Part shown: piece after piece, positions 16,087-26,647 of the stretch
Numbering within the stretch: the first letter of the stretch is position 1
How the letters are laid out: every line of letters starts with the position of its first letter
DNA from: Verrucomicrobiota bacterium
GTDB lineage: Bacteria > Verrucomicrobiota > Verrucomicrobiia > Limisphaerales > UBA9464
Assembly (NCBI GenBank): GCA_016871805.1
Contig: VHCG01000006.1
Span: 1-32,981 of the forward strand
DNA length: 32,981 nt
Direction: 5' to 3'
Notes under the pieces: model-generated
Told to the model about the DNA's origin: nothing
The model's input: the letters and a program-made list of their open reading frames with translations, nothing else
Database searches by the model: none
Program-made: the position numbers and the translations under genes

Positions 16087-19080
16087 TCACTCGCGGGTCA
16101 CGCATTCATCGAGGTTGAGGATCACGCTGGCGAAGCCGGTCCAGACGGCCAGTTCGTTTGGAGGAATCTGGGTTGAACTGGGGCTCTGTCCGACCCGGGC
16201 CAGGTCCTCGGACGCCTTGGGGTTGTTGGCGTACAGGGTGCCCAGGTCGGTCACGAGCCGTCCCATCGCGTCCTGTTCGCGTTCGGTGGCGGGTCGTGCC
16301 AGGGCGGTCTGGAAGGCGCGGTCGATGCGGGAGCGAGGCGTGGTCTCGGGTGACTCGCGGAGGATCCGTTCGGCGAACACCCGGGAGGCCTCAAGGTAGG
16401 TGACGTCGTTCATCGTGACGAAGGCCTGGAGCGGGGTGCACGTGGCCTGACGCTGGACCGTGCACAGCGCGCGGTCGGGGGCGTCGAACGTCTGGAGTGT
16501 CGGGTTTGGCACCGTGCGTTTCCAGAGGGTGTACAGGCTGCGGCGGAAGAGTTCCTCGCCCTGGCCGACCTCGTATTTGTTCCCGGCGAACATCTTCTCC
16601 TCCCAGAGCCCGGGCGGCTGGTAGGGCCGCACACTGGGGCCTCCGATGCGTCGGACGAGGAGTCCGCTGACCGCGAGGGCATTGTCGCGGAGCATCTCGG
16701 CCGACATCCGGAACCGGGGTCCTCGGGCAAGGAGCCGGTTGTCGGGATCCCGGGCGAGGCGGGCGGCGTTGACGTGGGACGACTGGCGGTAGGTGGCGCT
16801 CGTGACGATCCGCTTGAGGAAGATCTTCACGTCCCAGTGGTCGTCGATAAATTGTCGGGCCAGCCAGTCGAGCAGGTCCGGATGCGACGGGGGCTCCCCG
16901 TTGGTGCCAAACTCGTTGGCGGTCTTCACGAGGGGGTTGGGGAAGAACAGGCCCCAGAACCGGTTCACCGCCACGCGCGACGTCAGGGGATTGGCGGGAT
17001 CGACGACCCACCGGGCGAGGTCGAGACGATTCGTCGATCCGATGTAGCGGGCGCGAGGAAGGCAGCTGGTCGGTACATCGGCGCTGACGACGTCCCCCTT
17101 GGCCCGGTAGTCGCCGCGCACCCGGATGTGGCTGGCCCGGGGCTTGGCCATGTCTTCCATGATGCGGAGTGTGGGAATCACCGCCTCGGCATCCGTCTGC
17201 CGCTTGCGGGCTGCAGCCAGCTCCGTGCCAAGGGTCTTCACCTCGGGGAGGTGTGACTCCCGGAAATAGTGGCGCAGGTCCGCAACCTGTTCCGGGGTGC
17301 GTTTGGACACGGGCAACCGGGCGATCTCCCGCATCGCGAGGAACTTCGGATCACCGGCGTCCCGATCGGCAGCGAAGTACATCCCGCAGGCGCCACCCTT
17401 GTTGACGATCTTGACCACGAGAGGGTTCTCACCGGCGAGGAGCGGGGCCTGGACCTCGTCCTGATTGGGACCGACCGAACGGCTGAGGTCCTTGGACAGC
17501 AGCTCCTTGCCGTTGAGCCAGACCCGGATGCCGTCGTCGCTGCCGAAGAAGAGGGGTTGGGTGCGCGTGGTTTGGGCGGTGAGGGTCCGGTGCAGGTAGG
17601 TCGCCCCGATGGCGGTGTCGAGGCCTTGGACCACTCCCTCTTTCCAGTTCGTCCGGGACTGCCACGTGATCCGTCCGTCCTGGAATGTGCCATCGGCCTT
17701 GATGGCCTTCTCGGGACCGTACTCCTTGGCGAAGGGGACAGCGGGATCGGTCTCCACGAACGGTCCCGCCTGGCTCCAGGGACCGAGGGTGAGCCCTTCG
17801 GGCGATCCGGTGCCCCTTAGGATCTCCGCCTCCCAGGCAGCCTGGACCGAGTCCCAGTCGGATCGGGTGACGTCGAGCGCCTTCTGGTGTCGGTTGGCGA
17901 GTTCCTGGGCCTGGGTCTTGGTGGTCTGCAGCTCGCGGGCCTGGGCCTGGGTCGGGACCTTCACGAAGGGAGGTGCCGGATCGCTGTCGAGTCCCTTCTC
18001 ATCGATCCGGTTGAAGAAGTCGTAGAGCTGGTAGTACTCGCGCTGGGTGAAGGGGTCATATTTGTGGTTGTGGCATTCCGCACACTGGATGGAGGACCCG
18101 AGGAAGACGGTGCCGAAGGTGTTCACCCGGTCGGTGACGTACTTGTTGAGGTATTCGTCGGGATCGGCTCCACCCTCGGTGCTGGACATGCCGTTGCGGT
18201 TGAAGGCGGTGGCGATGCGTTGCTCCAGTGTTGCCCCGGGGAGCAGGTCGCCGGCGAGCTGCTCGGTGAGGAACTGGTCGAACGGCAGGTTGCGGACGAA
18301 GGCCTGGATGACCCAGTCGCGGTACTGCCACATCGAGCGGGGGGCGTCGGCGTGGTAGCCGTCGCTGTCTGCGAACCGAGCGAGATCCAGCCAGGGGACC
18401 GCCATCCGTTCGCCGTAGGCCTCCGTGGTCAGAAGGCGGTCGACGAGCTTCTCGAAGGCATCACTGCTGGAGTCGGCGAGGAAGGCATCCACCTCCTCGA
18501 CGGTGGGAGGCAGGCCGGTGAGATCGAGCGTGACCCTTCGGGCAAGGGTGCGTCGATCGGCCTCAGGCGAGGGCTGGAGCCCCTCCTTCTCGATCCTGGC
18601 GAGGAGGAAATGGTCGATGGCATTGCGGGGCCAGTCAGGGTTCCGAACCTCGGGAGCTGCGGGTTTCTCGGGGGTGATGTACGCCCAATGGGCCTTCCAT
18701 TCGGCACCCTCACGGATCCAGCGGGTAAGGAGTTCGACCTGGGCCGGGTTGAGGCGCTTGCCGGTCTTGGCTGGGGGCATCTGTTCTTCGGCATCCGTGC
18801 TGGTCACGACGGCGAGCAGTCGGGAGTCGGTGGGCTTTCCAGGTACGATGGCGTGGTGTCCCGAGTCGAGGCGCGCGCGGGCCCCTTCCGATTGATCGAG
18901 TCGCAGGCCACCCTTGCGCTTAGCCTGGTCGGGTCCGTGACACTGGTAGCAATAGTCGGCGAGCAGCGGGCGGACGTCCCGGTTGAAATCGACCCGGTCC
19001 TGGGTGGAGGACAGGGCGCGGAGCGCACTGAGCACCGAGCACAGGGCCAAGAGCAGACGAAGCATAGAGGCGGAAGGCAT
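16087..19080 (-). CDS. Planctomycete-type cytochrome c, DUF1549/DUF1553 protein
   Basis: About 997 residues with a Sec signal (MLRLLLALCSVLSALRALSS region). Order of parts: a cytochrome domain with the haem motif C44-YQ-C47-H48 and MPP(101-103) as a likely distal Met; DUF1549 (about 130-360), with a second CxxCH at C333-AE-C336-H337; an inserted beta-sandwich (about 430-575, FFGSDDGIRVWLNGKELL) resembling PA14-type domains; and DUF1553 (about 680-980, NPLTSRVAVNRFWGLFF). The start is uncertain: ATGs at 19089, 19080 and 19065 all give a signal peptide, and none has a good Shine-Dalgarno. It forms a two-gene unit with the DUF1501 gene two bases downstream. Predicted periplasmic multihaem protein, probably in a complex with DUF1501; substrate unknown. 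Confidence 0.9.
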   Translation of the reverse strand: MPSASMLRLLLALCSVLSALRALSSTQDRVDFNRDVRPLLADYCYQCHGPDQAKRKGGLRLDQSEGARARLDSGHHAIVPGKPTDSRLLAVVTSTDAEEQMPPAKTGKRLNPAQVELLTRWIREGAEWKAHWAYITPEKPAAPEVRNPDWPRNAIDHFLLARIEKEGLQPSPEADRRTLARRVTLDLTGLPPTVEEVDAFLADSSSDAFEKLVDRLLTTEAYGERMAVPWLDLARFADSDGYHADAPRSMWQYRDWVIQAFVRNLPFDQFLTEQLAGDLLPGATLEQRIATAFNRNGMSSTEGGADPDEYLNKYVTDRVNTFGTVFLGSSIQCAECHNHKYDPFTQREYYQLYDFFNRIDEKGLDSDPAPPFVKVPTQAQARELQTTKTQAQELANRHQKALDVTRSDWDSVQAAWEAEILRGTGSPEGLTLGPWSQAGPFVETDPAVPFAKEYGPEKAIKADGTFQDGRITWQSRTNWKEGVVQGLDTAIGATYLHRTLTAQTTRTQPLFFGSDDGIRVWLNGKELLSKDLSRSVGPNQDEVQAPLLAGENPLVVKIVNKGGACGMYFAADRDAGDPKFLAMREIARLPVSKRTPEQVADLRHYFRESHLPEVKTLGTELAAARKRQTDAEAVIPTLRIMEDMAKPRASHIRVRGDYRAKGDVVSADVPTSCLPRARYIGSTNRLDLARWVVDPANPLTSRVAVNRFWGLFFPNPLVKTANEFGTNGEPPSHPDLLDWLARQFIDDHWDVKIFLKRIVTSATYRQSSHVNAARLARDPDNRLLARGPRFRMSAEMLRDNALAVSGLLVRRIGGPSVRPYQPPGLWEEKMFAGNKYEVGQGEELFRRSLYTLWKRTVPNPTLQTFDAPDRALCTVQRQATCTPLQAFVTMNDVTYLEASRVFAERILRESPETTPRSRIDRAFQTALARPATEREQDAMGRLVTDLGTLYANNPKASEDLARVGQSPSSTQIPPNELAVWTGFASVILNLDECVTRE

Positions 19081-19169
19081 GGGCGCCATGAAGGCTAGGG
19101 CAATGTCCGAGAGTGTCAGGGTGGGCACGGAGAGGTGTCAACAGACGCGGCTTGCGGGGAGTGGGGTTG

Positions 19170-19327
19170 GGTGGGTGATGCAGTGCCCTGCATCACTGGG
19201 TGCGGAGCACCCACAAGTGGGGTGGCGAGGGCCTGGGATTCGGAGAGGAGCCGGGGCCTGGGAGTGGCTTGGGCGTGGGGTAGGCGCTGTGGACGCCCCT
19301 GTGCCACAGAGCCCTGCAGCACCCACC
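19170..19327 (+). mobile_element. MITE-like 158-bp element, copy 1
   Basis: A non-coding element in the gap between the cytochrome gene and the interrupted spermidine-synthase-like gene. Its left end GGTGGGTGATGCAGTGCC and the reverse complement of its right end, GGTGGGTGCTGCAGGGC, are near-identical terminal inverted repeats. Just inside are a perfect 9-bp hairpin (GTGATGCAG-TGCC-CTGCATCAC) and a 6-bp hairpin (GGGTGC-GGA-GCACCC). A second copy in the same orientation is at 21953-22113, alignable over its whole length. No target-site duplication is visible and there is no coding sequence, so movement would need a transposase supplied elsewhere. Confidence 0.6.
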
Positions 19328-19352
19328 CGATAGGCCTGGCCTGAGGCTCCCC

Positions 19353-21932
19353 TCAAAGGCCTAGACGCCCACGGAGTTCGGCAGCGACCTTGAGATCGGG
19401 TCGGGCGGTGGTCAGGTCGTCGAGGATGCGTCGGGCCTTCTCGGGATCCGTCCGGGCCTGTGCGGAGGCACGGGAGACCAGTTGTGCGTATCCGCTGGTG
19501 AAGTCCCGGCTCCGGCGAAGACTCTCCCAGAATCCCTGTTCCGCCTGCGTCGCATCCCCATCCACCTCGGCGATGACCCCGCACAGGTAGGCATCCCGCG
19601 CCGACAGGTAGTCGTCGAACCGTCTCCGCCATTCCGGAGAGATCCCGGTGAACAGGGTCGAGGGCACCGGACGCGGCCGATCCAGAAGCTGGCCGAGCAG
19701 TCGATGTCCCGGTACCGGGAAGCGCGTCAGGGTCCGAGGAGCCTCGAAGAGCACGATCGGGTGTGTGTCGGTGTTGATCCTTGCCTCCCCTGCCAGATCG
19801 CGAAGCCAGGCGGCGTCGGCGAACCAACATCCCGCGATCGGTAAGACGTCCCCCAGCGCGACCGGCTTGAGCGCCTCCCGGAGACGGGGATCGGTGATCC
19901 GTCGTTCGAGCAGCGCGGGATCCAGCTGGAGGGGCCCTGTGCCGCCGACCAGTCCCAGCACGGGGGTGTCGGCATTGAAGCGCAGCAGCAGTCCGTTGGC
20001 ATCGGGAAAGACCGACAGGAATGTGGCGGTGATGGTGCGCAGCGTGGGCAGGTCGAGCTGGAAGAGCGGCAGCCACTTTTAGAAGAGCCCACCCTCGGCA
20101 AGGCGCCCACGGATGGCGGTGAAGTGCTCCCGGGTGTAGAGCCCCGCTGCACCGTCGCGCGCCGGGTGGAACAGGTCGGCGATGATGACATCGTGGCGTC
20201 CGACCGACCCCCGCACGAACCGTCGGGCGTCGGCGACATGGAGCCGGAGCTGGGGACCATGGTCGTTCTGGGGTGCGAATGCGGATTGGAGCGCGGCGAC
20301 CTCCGGGACGAGTTCAACCCCGTCGGCGGTCAGTCCGGGATGCGTTCCGAGCGAGGCGAACGAAATCCCGGTACCCACCCCGAGAAACAGGGCATGGCGC
20401 GGACTGGGATGGAACAGCAGGGGCAGATGGCCGTGCCGACGCTCTGCGATCGTGGAGGCGGTACCGCCCATGGTGAACCGGTTGTTGGTGCGGAGGATCC
20501 GGTTGCTGTCGGGCTGCCGCACCACCGTGACGGTGTCGGACGGCCCTTCCACGAGGTGGAGGATCTGGCTGCCGGGAGGCGTCTGTTGCAGGTGCAGATT
20601 CCGGGGAAGGACGAACAGGGCTGCGGCAACTCCGATCACTCCGATCCAATGGGGGCGGGGCAGTCGGAGAAGTTCGAGTAGGGCGAGGTAGACGGTCCCG
20701 AGCAGGATCAGCGTCCAGCGGGATCCGAGGGCGGGCAGGAGGCCGAGTCCGACCACGACCGGGGCGAGGGCTGCGCCGATGAGATTCCAAGCCACACCGC
20801 GAGCCAGTCCCATAGGGGAGCCCCGCGCTGCGGTGGCGAGGGTGCTGAAGAGGAGTCCCATGACAACCGAGGGCAGGGCCATGACGGAGAGGGCCACGCC
20901 GAACTCGGAGGCGATTGACGCGAGGGTTCCGTCCCCGATCCAACCACGCAGCAGTCCGCTCAGGGCGCCGGTGACGGGGAAGGTCCAGCCGGCGAGGGCC
21001 ACCGAGGTCGCCAGGGCGATCAGCCACCGCGGCACGGCCCGGCCTGGGTCCGGCGCGAGCCGGTTCTGCAGTGCAGCGCCCAAGGCGGTGCCGATCAGAT
21101 ACACGGACAGAATTGCGGCGTAGGTGAAGACGGTGTCCTCCAACACCTGGCTCAGCAGGCGGGTGGCCAGGAGTTCGTATCCGATCCCGAGAAGACCCGT
21201 TGCCCAGAGCAGGAGTCCGAGCCGAGGAATGGGATTGCCGGCACTGGGAGTCGGAATAGCCCTGTGGGAGGTCGATGCCGACTGCGGGGTCCGGGCGGGC
21301 TGCGCAGGGGTTTCCTCGGACCTACACCGGAAACCAATGGCCGCGAGGACGAGTGTGCAGAGGAGGTTGAGCCCCGCGAAGAACGTCACGGAGTTGGGCA
21401 GGCCGAGGGCGGGTTGGATCCAGAGGATAGCGATCGCCACCCCCAGGACGGCGCCGAAGGTGTTGGCGGCGTACACTGGTCCGAGCTGGCGGTGGGGGTT
21501 TGTGCGGTGGAGCTGGGAGGTGAGGTGTTCGATGGCCGGGAGGGTCGCTCCCATGGCGAGCGTGGCCGGCAGGAGGGTCAGTCCCGGCAGGAGAAAACAG
21601 GCAAGCCAGTGGAGGGCCTGCGACGGTGCCGGGCCCAGGGCACGCCAGGAGGCCTCGGTTGCAACAGGGAGGAGCCAGTTCGTGAGCAGGGCCCAGCAAC
21701 CGATCAGACCTTCAAGTCCGGCGCAGCGCAGGGCCTGGGCCCGGGCGTTGTTCCGTTGTCGACGCCACCACCAGGCCCCGCCGGCAAGGCCGGCGAAGAA
21801 GGTGGTCAACACCCCGAAGGTCGCGGGGATCTCCTGTCCGAGCCCCAGCGACAGCATCCGGGTCCAGCCGAGCTGGAGTCCGAGTCCGGCGGCGCCGGAC
21901 AGGGCGAAGAGGAGGCGAAGGATTGGGAGCAC
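19353..21932 (-). pseudogene. Membrane-bound spermidine synthase-like protein, interrupted by one in-frame TAA
   Basis: One continuous frame of 859 codons, broken only by TAA at 20079-20081. Residues 1-445 contain about a dozen hydrophobic segments, as in the fused transporter/spermidine-synthase proteins. Residues about 455-617 are the methyltransferase-fold domain: FLGVGTGISFASLG (516-528) with the GxGTG nucleotide loop, DGVELVPEV, and DVIIADLFHP (581-590). The frame stops after ...RGRLAEGGLF. Translation continues in phase as KWLPLFQLDLPTLRTITATF, exactly the sequence that follows GGLF in this family, and on through a helical C-terminus to 19353. Changing the stop to TAC (Tyr) would restore the gene. 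It may be a recent pseudogene, a readthrough site or a sequencing/assembly error. Both intergenic flanks carry a copy of the same MITE-like element. Confidence 0.8.
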
Positions 21933-21952
21933 GACTCAGTGGATGGAAACTG

Positions 21953-22113
21953 GGTGGGTGATGCAGTGCCCTACATCACTGGGTGCGGAGCATCCATAGG
22001 GGAGTGGTGAGGTTTCGGGATTTGGAGAGGTGCCCGGGCCTGGGAGCGATTTGAGCCTGGGGAGTGTGGGCGTCGTGAACACCCAAGTGCCACAGAGCAT
22101 TGCGGCACCCACC
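21953..22113 (+). mobile_element. MITE-like 161-bp element, copy 2
   Basis: Same orientation and structure as 19170-19327; the first 48 bases differ at only a few positions, and the rest aligns with a few short indels. Terminal inverted repeats are GGTGGGTG..GCA at the left and, reverse-complemented, GGTGGGTGCCGCAATGC at the right. The first hairpin keeps eight of nine pairs, and the second (GGGTGC/GCATCC) is kept through a G-T wobble. It lies between the start of the spermidine-synthase-like gene and the end of the Gfo/Idh gene. Confidence 0.6.
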
Positions 22114-22210
22114 TGGTGAAGCGGGGTTGGGTTGGGGGACGGGTGAGGCCTGGTTGGGCATAGCCCGGCAAATCCCAGCGGCCTCCGGGCGTTCAGAATC
22201 CCTCTCCGAC

Positions 22211-23569
<1,359 letters not shown>

Positions 23570-23813
23570 GGGCGGGGAGAGGAAGCGAGTCCATTAAAGG
23601 GGTTCGGCGTATAACTCTCAACGTTCGACTCCACACTTTCCTTTCGCGTCGCCGCCTCTCGGCATCGGTCTTCCTGCCTCCGCCACGAGTTTATCAAATG
23701 CCGTGTCGGACGCGCTCCAACGCGTGGGTCCATCGGGTTGCCAGCTGGCCTGCCTGTTCGAGAAACGCTTCGGCCTCGCCCGGGATCAGCCGGAAGGTGT
23801 CGCTGTAGACCAT

Positions 23814-24488
23814 CTATACCCGGTCCGAGGCGAAGACGCGGAACCTTGGATGGTCCAGGACAAGGCCCCAGAGCTCCGGGGTGAAGAGCGGATGGATTCG
23901 GTCGGGTTGGGGGGCCTGGAGCCAGGCGTCCTTCGAGAACGCGGGATCCTCCTCGAACCGCATCCGCTCCCAGCCCTCGATCGGATGGATTCCCGACCAC
24001 CGCGATCCGACCGCACAGGCGAACTCAGGCCATATCCAGAGCGGACTCTCGATCCGCATCACGATGTAGGCCTTCCTGCGTCGTTCCCGTCCGCAGAGGT
24101 ATCCGAACAGGGAGGTTCGCAGACCTTCCTGGACGCGCTCGTCTCCGGATCGTCCCTGGGTATTACCGGGCGATTGGAATCCATCGAACACCAGCCGGGG
24201 ACGGTCCCGATGCTCCGCCGGAATCCAGTCGGGGATGAGTTCGTGTCTGAGGTCCACGACCTGGAATCCCAGGGAGGCGAGACGTTCCCGGCATTCGCCA
24301 TCGAGGCGCCTGGCCAAACTCCTGAGCAGGGCGACCAACGCGATGCTAGCCACCAGCAGGTCGACCCCCATGACGGCGCCGGTGTGGTCCGCGTATTGGG
24401 GTAGAAGGAAATGGAGGAGCAGCGGGGACAGGGCCCAGACAAGGACGAGGACCGTCAGCAGGGTCCCCTCACGACGATTCAGTTTCAT
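23814..24488 (-). CDS. Hypothetical membrane protein, possibly truncated by an in-frame TAG
   Basis: A 224-residue protein from the ATG at 24488: a basic start (MKLNRREG), two membrane helices (about 9-29 and 36-56), then a soluble Trp- and Arg-rich domain. The overall layout, two helices followed by a soluble domain with SPLWIWPEFACAVG and EGWERMRFEEDPAFS, resembles small bacterial proteins of unknown function. I do not recognise the family. The frame ends at TAG (23814-23816), but the same phase stays open for 39 more codons to 23694, and that segment (MVYSDTFRLIPGEAEAFLEQ...) looks like a natural C-terminus. The gene begins 28 bases after the MscS-like channel gene on the same strand, so the two are likely an operon. 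Confidence 0.6.
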   Translation of the reverse strand: MKLNRREGTLLTVLVLVWALSPLLLHFLLPQYADHTGAVMGVDLLVASIALVALLRSLARRLDGECRERLASLGFQVVDLRHELIPDWIPAEHRDRPRLVFDGFQSPGNTQGRSGDERVQEGLRTSLFGYLCGRERRRKAYIVMRIESPLWIWPEFACAVGSRWSGIHPIEGWERMRFEEDPAFSKDAWLQAPQPDRIHPLFTPELWGLVLDHPRFRVFASDRV

Positions 24489-24516
24489 GGGCGGGTGGCC
24501 GCCGGGTCTGCAACCT

Positions 24517-26052
24517 TTACAGAGCGAAGAATTGTCGGATCCTGCCCAGCAGATCGCCGGACCCTCTCGATTCCTGTCTGGCGCTGGCGAACACGGCATC
24601 GCGCTCGGCCATCCGGCCCCCGAGTACCTGGCTGAGGATGGTCGCGAGTTCGGGGCGCAGGGCCATGATCCGGCCCAACGAGTCCTTCGAGATCTCCAGC
24701 ACCTGTGTCTCCTCGAGCGCCGTCACGGTTGCTGACCGGGGCGCACCGGTCAGGAGGGACATCTCCCCGAAGTAGTCCCCTGGGTTGAGGGTTGCGAGGC
24801 GGGTGGGTGGACCGTTGCCGTTCCGGGCAGTGACCTCCACGCGTCCCTCGAGCAGCACGAACAAGCTCTCGCCCGAGGCACCCTGTCGGACGACGGGTTC
24901 GCCCACACCAAACAACCGTTCGACGCCTTCACTGGCGATGCGCTGGAGCTCGCCCTCCTGAAAGACGCTTAGCAGACCGATCGTGCCGAGCCGTGCGATG
25001 CGGCGGTCTATCACCTTCTCGATCGAATCGACCTGAGGCGGTGGCATCTGGGTGAGACGAACCGCATGAGTCGCTACCGGCATCTCGATGGCGTTCCGGG
25101 AGAATGCATACCAGATCCGGTCGCGCGCTATGCCGTCCACCCGGTCGCGCTTGTCGAAATCCCTCGTGAAGAACCGGACCCAGTACTCGATGCCGCGGTC
25201 CTTGAAGTCGTTGGTCACCACGGATGGGGCCGGATGGTCGAGGACGCCAAAGCTCCCCCGGATGGCATCGAGGATGATGGACTGGACCCGTTCGGTCGGG
25301 ACGCCGTAGGGGGCAATGACGAAGAGCGACCGTCGGGACCAGGGATCGGGCTTCGTGAAGTTGCGGATGGACGCCTGTGCGAGTTGGCCATTCGGAATGA
25401 TGACATAGGCCTCGTCGAGGGTGAGGACCTTGGTGGCCCGCCAGTTGACCTCGATGACCCGGCCGATGTGGGCGGGATTGGCGTCGTACTGGATCCAGTC
25501 GCCGACCTCAAAGGGGTTTTCCGCGTGGATGGCGAGGCCGGCAAAGACGTTGCCTAGCGTGTCCTTGAGCGCAAATCCGAGCGCGGCCGTGACTACGGCT
25601 GAACCGGTGAACAGGTTCTGCGCATTGATCCCGCCCTCGTGCAGGATGGTGATGAAGGCGAAGACGACCGTGATCCAGCGGAGGATGTCGATGACGATCG
25701 TGGGCAGGGGCTTTCGGAACCGCTCCCAGAGGCAGGCCGTGGCGAGGAGAAGGACGGACTGGAACAGCGATGCGAGGATCAAGAATCGCGAGAGGAGCCT
25801 GGCTGTAGCGACCGCGCCGTCGAAATTCGGGAAGAGCAGCAACACCATCGAGGGAAGGGGCGCCATGACGAGCAGCAGGACCGGCCAGCGGGCGCGCATC
25901 CGGGATCCACCGGGAAGGCTCAGAAGCAGCAGCAGGCAGGCGCCGACCGCAAGGAGAGCCTCCGTGAGGAGGTCCATGCTGATCCACGGCGTTGGAATCG
26001 ACTGCGCCATGAGGAGGAATCCGTCGGTAGTGGGATCCGGGGTGTCAGACAT
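24517..26052 (-). CDS. MscS-family channel fused to a cyclic-nucleotide-binding domain (bCNG type)
   Basis: A 511-residue inner-membrane protein. Hydrophobic segments are at about 26-47, 55-75, 84-108 and 118-137, followed by the MscS pore helix rich in Gly/Ala (GSAVVTAALGFALKDTLGNVFAG, within 150-172) and the beta domain with ENPFEVGDWI. An alpha/beta vestibule domain runs to about 340. Residues about 358-478 form a cNMP-binding domain with the phosphate-binding cassette GDYFGEMSLL...PRSATV (425-443), including the conserved Gly, Glu and Arg. This architecture is that of the bCNG branch of the MscS superfamily, in which cyclic nucleotide rather than, or as well as, tension can gate the channel. 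The start at 26052 is tentative; a later Met (26010) is possible. The small membrane-protein gene follows after 28 bases. Confidence 0.9.
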   Translation of the reverse strand: MSDTPDPTTDGFLLMAQSIPTPWISMDLLTEALLAVGACLLLLLSLPGGSRMRARWPVLLLVMAPLPSMVLLLFPNFDGAVATARLLSRFLILASLFQSVLLLATACLWERFRKPLPTIVIDILRWITVVFAFITILHEGGINAQNLFTGSAVVTAALGFALKDTLGNVFAGLAIHAENPFEVGDWIQYDANPAHIGRVIEVNWRATKVLTLDEAYVIIPNGQLAQASIRNFTKPDPWSRRSLFVIAPYGVPTERVQSIILDAIRGSFGVLDHPAPSVVTNDFKDRGIEYWVRFFTRDFDKRDRVDGIARDRIWYAFSRNAIEMPVATHAVRLTQMPPPQVDSIEKVIDRRIARLGTIGLLSVFQEGELQRIASEGVERLFGVGEPVVRQGASGESLFVLLEGRVEVTARNGNGPPTRLATLNPGDYFGEMSLLTGAPRSATVTALEETQVLEISKDSLGRIMALRPELATILSQVLGGRMAERDAVFASARQESRGSGDLLGRIRQFFAL

Positions 26053-26177
26053 AGGGCAGCTGCGAGGAAGTGCACCATGAAACCGGCCGGATGGGGAAGG
26101 CTTGGGATTCACGAGGCCGCCGCACGCAGGAATCAGCCTTTACCCTCCGCCCTCGTTCCGGCAGAACTCGCATCCCC

Positions 26178-26594
26178 ATGGAACGTACACTGATCCTCTG
26201 CAAGCCCGACTGCGTCGAACGCAACCTGTCTGGTGAGGTCCTGTCCCGATTCGAGCGCGCCGGCCTCCGCATCCAGGCCGCCAAGATGATGCGCCTGACC
26301 CCGGAGCTGCTGGCCGAGCACTACTCTCATCTCAGGGACCGCCCGTTCTTCCCCGAGATCCTGTCCTTTATGATGTCTCAGCCCGTCTTGGCAGCGATTC
26401 TATCCGGCGACAACGCCGTGGCCAAGGTTCGTGAGCTGCTGGGTCCGACGGATTCCCGCAAGGCCCCCAAGGGCACCCTCCGTGGCGATCTCGGCACCGA
26501 CGGCATGCACAATATCGCCCATGCCTCGGATTCGAACGAGAGCGCCGAGATTGAGGTTCGTCGGTTCTTCCGGGCCGACGAGATCCCGGCCTGA
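26178..26594 (+). CDS. ndk: Nucleoside diphosphate kinase
   Basis: A 138-residue cytosolic enzyme that transfers the gamma-phosphate of ATP to NDPs. MERTLILCKPDCVERNL is the typical opening, with Lys9 in the KPD motif. RPFF, the GDNAVAK helix and GTLRGDLGT are the nucleotide-binding regions, and HNIAHASDS contains the phospho-accepting His. Length is normal. The ATG at 26178 is chosen because it starts exactly at the family N-terminus. The gene is divergent from the MscS-like gene (125-base gap) and convergent with thiD (53-base gap, containing a GC-rich imperfect hairpin without a T-tract). Confidence 0.95.
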   Translation: MERTLILCKPDCVERNLSGEVLSRFERAGLRIQAAKMMRLTPELLAEHYSHLRDRPFFPEILSFMMSQPVLAAILSGDNAVAKVRELLGPTDSRKAPKGTLRGDLGTDGMHNIAHASDSNESAEIEVRRFFRADEIPA

Positions 26595-26647
26595 CCGGCC
26601 AGTCCCTCCGGTGGGCGCCCCGTGCGGGGGCTGCCTTCTGCGAGCGT

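Noticed and set aside
17887-19098. A 403-codon plus-strand frame opposite the cytochrome gene
   Set aside because: A Gly/Val/Glu-rich translation without domains; the minus strand encodes the DUF1549/DUF1553 protein with two haem motifs.
19160-22120. Target-site duplications around the two MITE-like elements
   Set aside because: I compared the bases next to both ends in both copies and found no matching direct repeat, so recent transposition cannot be shown.
26595-26647. Possible bidirectional terminator between ndk and thiD
   Set aside because: A GC-rich imperfect hairpin can be drawn (GCCCC-GTGC-GGGGGC) but no T-tract follows on either strand.
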